Translations under genes and position numbers: made by a program | Part shown: positions 7,624 through 8,096 of the stretch, in pieces | Position numbering within the stretch: position 1 is the stretch's first letter | How the letters are laid out: each line of letters opens with the position of its first letter | Notes under the pieces: generated by a model | What the model saw: the letters and a program-made list of their open reading frames with translations, nothing else | Told to the model about the DNA's origin: nothing | Database searches by the model: none | NCBI GenBank assembly: GCA_902518075.1 | Contig: CABYEX010000044.1 | Coordinates: 1-8,096, forward strand | Length of the DNA: 8,096 nt | Direction of reading: 5' to 3' | Origin: Halieaceae bacterium | GTDB lineage: Bacteria > Pseudomonadota > Gammaproteobacteria > Pseudomonadales > Halieaceae

Positions 7624-7637
7624 TGTAGCGTTGTGCG

Positions 7638-7671
7638 ATGAAGCGAACGCACGATACCCTAAGCGCTTCAT
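7638..7671. repeat. Inverted repeat ATGAAGCG-N18-CGCTTCAT in the divergent control region
   Basis: Perfect 8-bp arms at 7638-7645 and 7664-7671, separated by 18 bp. A smaller pair, GTGCG (7633-7637) and CGCAC (7648-7652), overlaps the left arm, and the right arm overlaps the palindrome AAGCGCTT (7661-7668). The site lies between the ligase start and the 7695-7719 repeat. A regulator site is plausible, but no regulator gene is in the window to pair it with. Confidence 0.4.
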
Positions 7672-7694
7672 AACAACCAGCTGCCGAGGCGCCA

Positions 7695-7719
7695 GTATTG
7701 GCAGGTATCATGCCAATAC
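7695..7719. promoter_or_regulatory. 25-bp inverted repeat: operator and/or sigma-54-like promoter, symmetric on both strands
   Basis: Perfect 9-bp arms, GTATTGGCA (7695-7703) and TGCCAATAC (7711-7719), around a 7-bp centre GGTATCA. GGTAT (7704-7708) also pairs with ATACC (7716-7720), so two nested symmetries compete. On the plus strand, TGGCAGG-N4-ATGC fits the sigma-54 consensus TGGCACG-N4-TTGC at nine of eleven fixed bases, with the required GG-N10-GC spacing (GG 7700-7701, GC 7712-7713). By symmetry the minus strand also fits at nine of eleven. Transcription would start near 7724 (+) toward the phosphotransferase and near 7690 (-) toward the ligase. The alternative is a plain operator for a dimeric repressor, such as a TetR-type fatty-acid regulator. 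I cannot decide between the two. Confidence 0.45.
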
Positions 7720-7778
7720 CTGAGACCGGATTCCAGAACGCGCTACTGTCCGAAACAGCCGCTTCGGCATCACAAAAT

Positions 7779-7783
7779 AGAGG
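7779..7783 (+). promoter_or_regulatory. Ribosome binding site of the phosphotransferase gene
   Basis: AGAGG six bases before the ATG at 7790. An in-frame TAG at 7778-7780 rules out a longer protein, so this start is well fixed. Confidence 0.65.
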
Positions 7784-7789
7784 TCTGAC

Positions 7790-8096
7790 ATGAGCGCACA
7801 GGAACTTGAACTCTCCCGGCTGGAACCCTGGCTTCGCACCAATATACCTGGCTCTGACGGGCCGCTGAGTGCCGAGAAATTTCCGGGTGGGCAATCGAAC
7901 CCTACCTTTAAGCTAACGGCCGGCGAGCGACAGTATGTCTTGCGACGCAAGCCACCGGGCGAACTGCTGGCCTCTGCCCATGCCGTGGACCGCGAGTACC
8001 GAGTGTTGGATGCACTGCGAGACACTGGCGTTCCGGTTCCGGACGCAGTAGCACTCTGCGAGAACGACGACGTCATCGGCTCCATGTTTTATGTGA
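7790..8096 (+). CDS. Phosphotransferase family protein (APH/ACAD10-ACAD11 kinase-domain type), N-terminal part
   Basis: The frame runs from the ATG at 7790 off the right edge (102 codons seen, no stop). The translated start includes a nucleotide-loop-like FPGGQSNPTFKL (31-42), YVLRRKPPGELL (49-60) with Lys54 as the likely ATP-contacting lysine, a helix with Glu69 in DREYRV (67-72), and TGVPVPD (79-85). This order is that of the aminoglycoside-phosphotransferase-like kinases found beside acyl-CoA dehydrogenases in bacteria and fused to them in ACAD10/ACAD11. Some relatives phosphorylate 4-hydroxyacyl-CoAs (ACAD10/11; LvaA in levulinate catabolism). It is divergent from the ligase, with a shared 211-bp control region, which ties it to the same pathway. 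The catalytic loop and C-terminal half are outside the window, so the function stays an inference; antibiotic resistance is unlikely in this context. Confidence 0.82.
   Translation, partial: MSAQELELSRLEPWLRTNIPGSDGPLSAEKFPGGQSNPTFKLTAGERQYVLRRKPPGELLASAHAVDREYRVLDALRDTGVPVPDAVALCENDDVIGSMFYV

Noticed and set aside
7613..7894. A minus-strand 93-codon frame across the divergent intergenic region
   Set aside because: It overlaps the well-supported start of the phosphotransferase gene in antisense and covers the inverted repeats; no family resemblance.

Overview
The window looks like a chromosomal piece of a gammaproteobacterium. GC is moderate (by eye in the upper 50s percent), Shine-Dalgarno sites are clear, and the left edge carries the tail of a RapA (HepA) type RNA-polymerase-associated ATPase, a protein typical of Gammaproteobacteria. 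The acyl-CoA genes resemble those of marine oil- and lipid-degrading lineages, but I cannot name a genus from sequence alone.

Layout from left to right. 3-419 (+) is the C-terminal end of rapA. 445-2364 (-) is a convergent gene for an exported DUF3604 protein with PHP-like metal-binding motifs. 2471-5612 (-) is a tight three-gene operon, read right to left: acyl-CoA dehydrogenase, alpha-methylacyl-CoA racemase (CaiB/BaiF fold), then a crotonase-fold enzyme. The racemase and crotonase genes overlap by ATGA. After a 256-bp gap, 5869-7578 (-) encodes an AMP-forming acyl-CoA ligase. A 211-bp divergent intergenic region with two inverted repeats then separates the ligase from the start of a kinase-fold phosphotransferase gene (7790 to the right edge, +).

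How the genes may work together. The ligase would activate a carboxylic acid to its CoA thioester. The racemase would set the configuration at a 2-methyl branch. The dehydrogenase would introduce the first double bond. The crotonase-fold enzyme lacks both hydratase glutamates but keeps the aspartate of PaaG-type isomerases, so it would more likely move a double bond than hydrate it. The divergent phosphotransferase belongs to the family that includes the kinase domains of ACAD10/ACAD11 and bacterial LvaA, which act on 4-hydroxyacyl-CoAs. The set therefore fits catabolism of methyl-branched, isoprenoid, sterol-side-chain or hydroxylated acids. The substrate cannot be read from the sequence.

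No RNA gene, insertion sequence, CRISPR array or convincing intrinsic terminator was seen. The least explained parts are the DUF3604 protein, the isomerase-like crotonase, and the divergent control region, whose 25-bp inverted repeat also matches a sigma-54 promoter on both strands.
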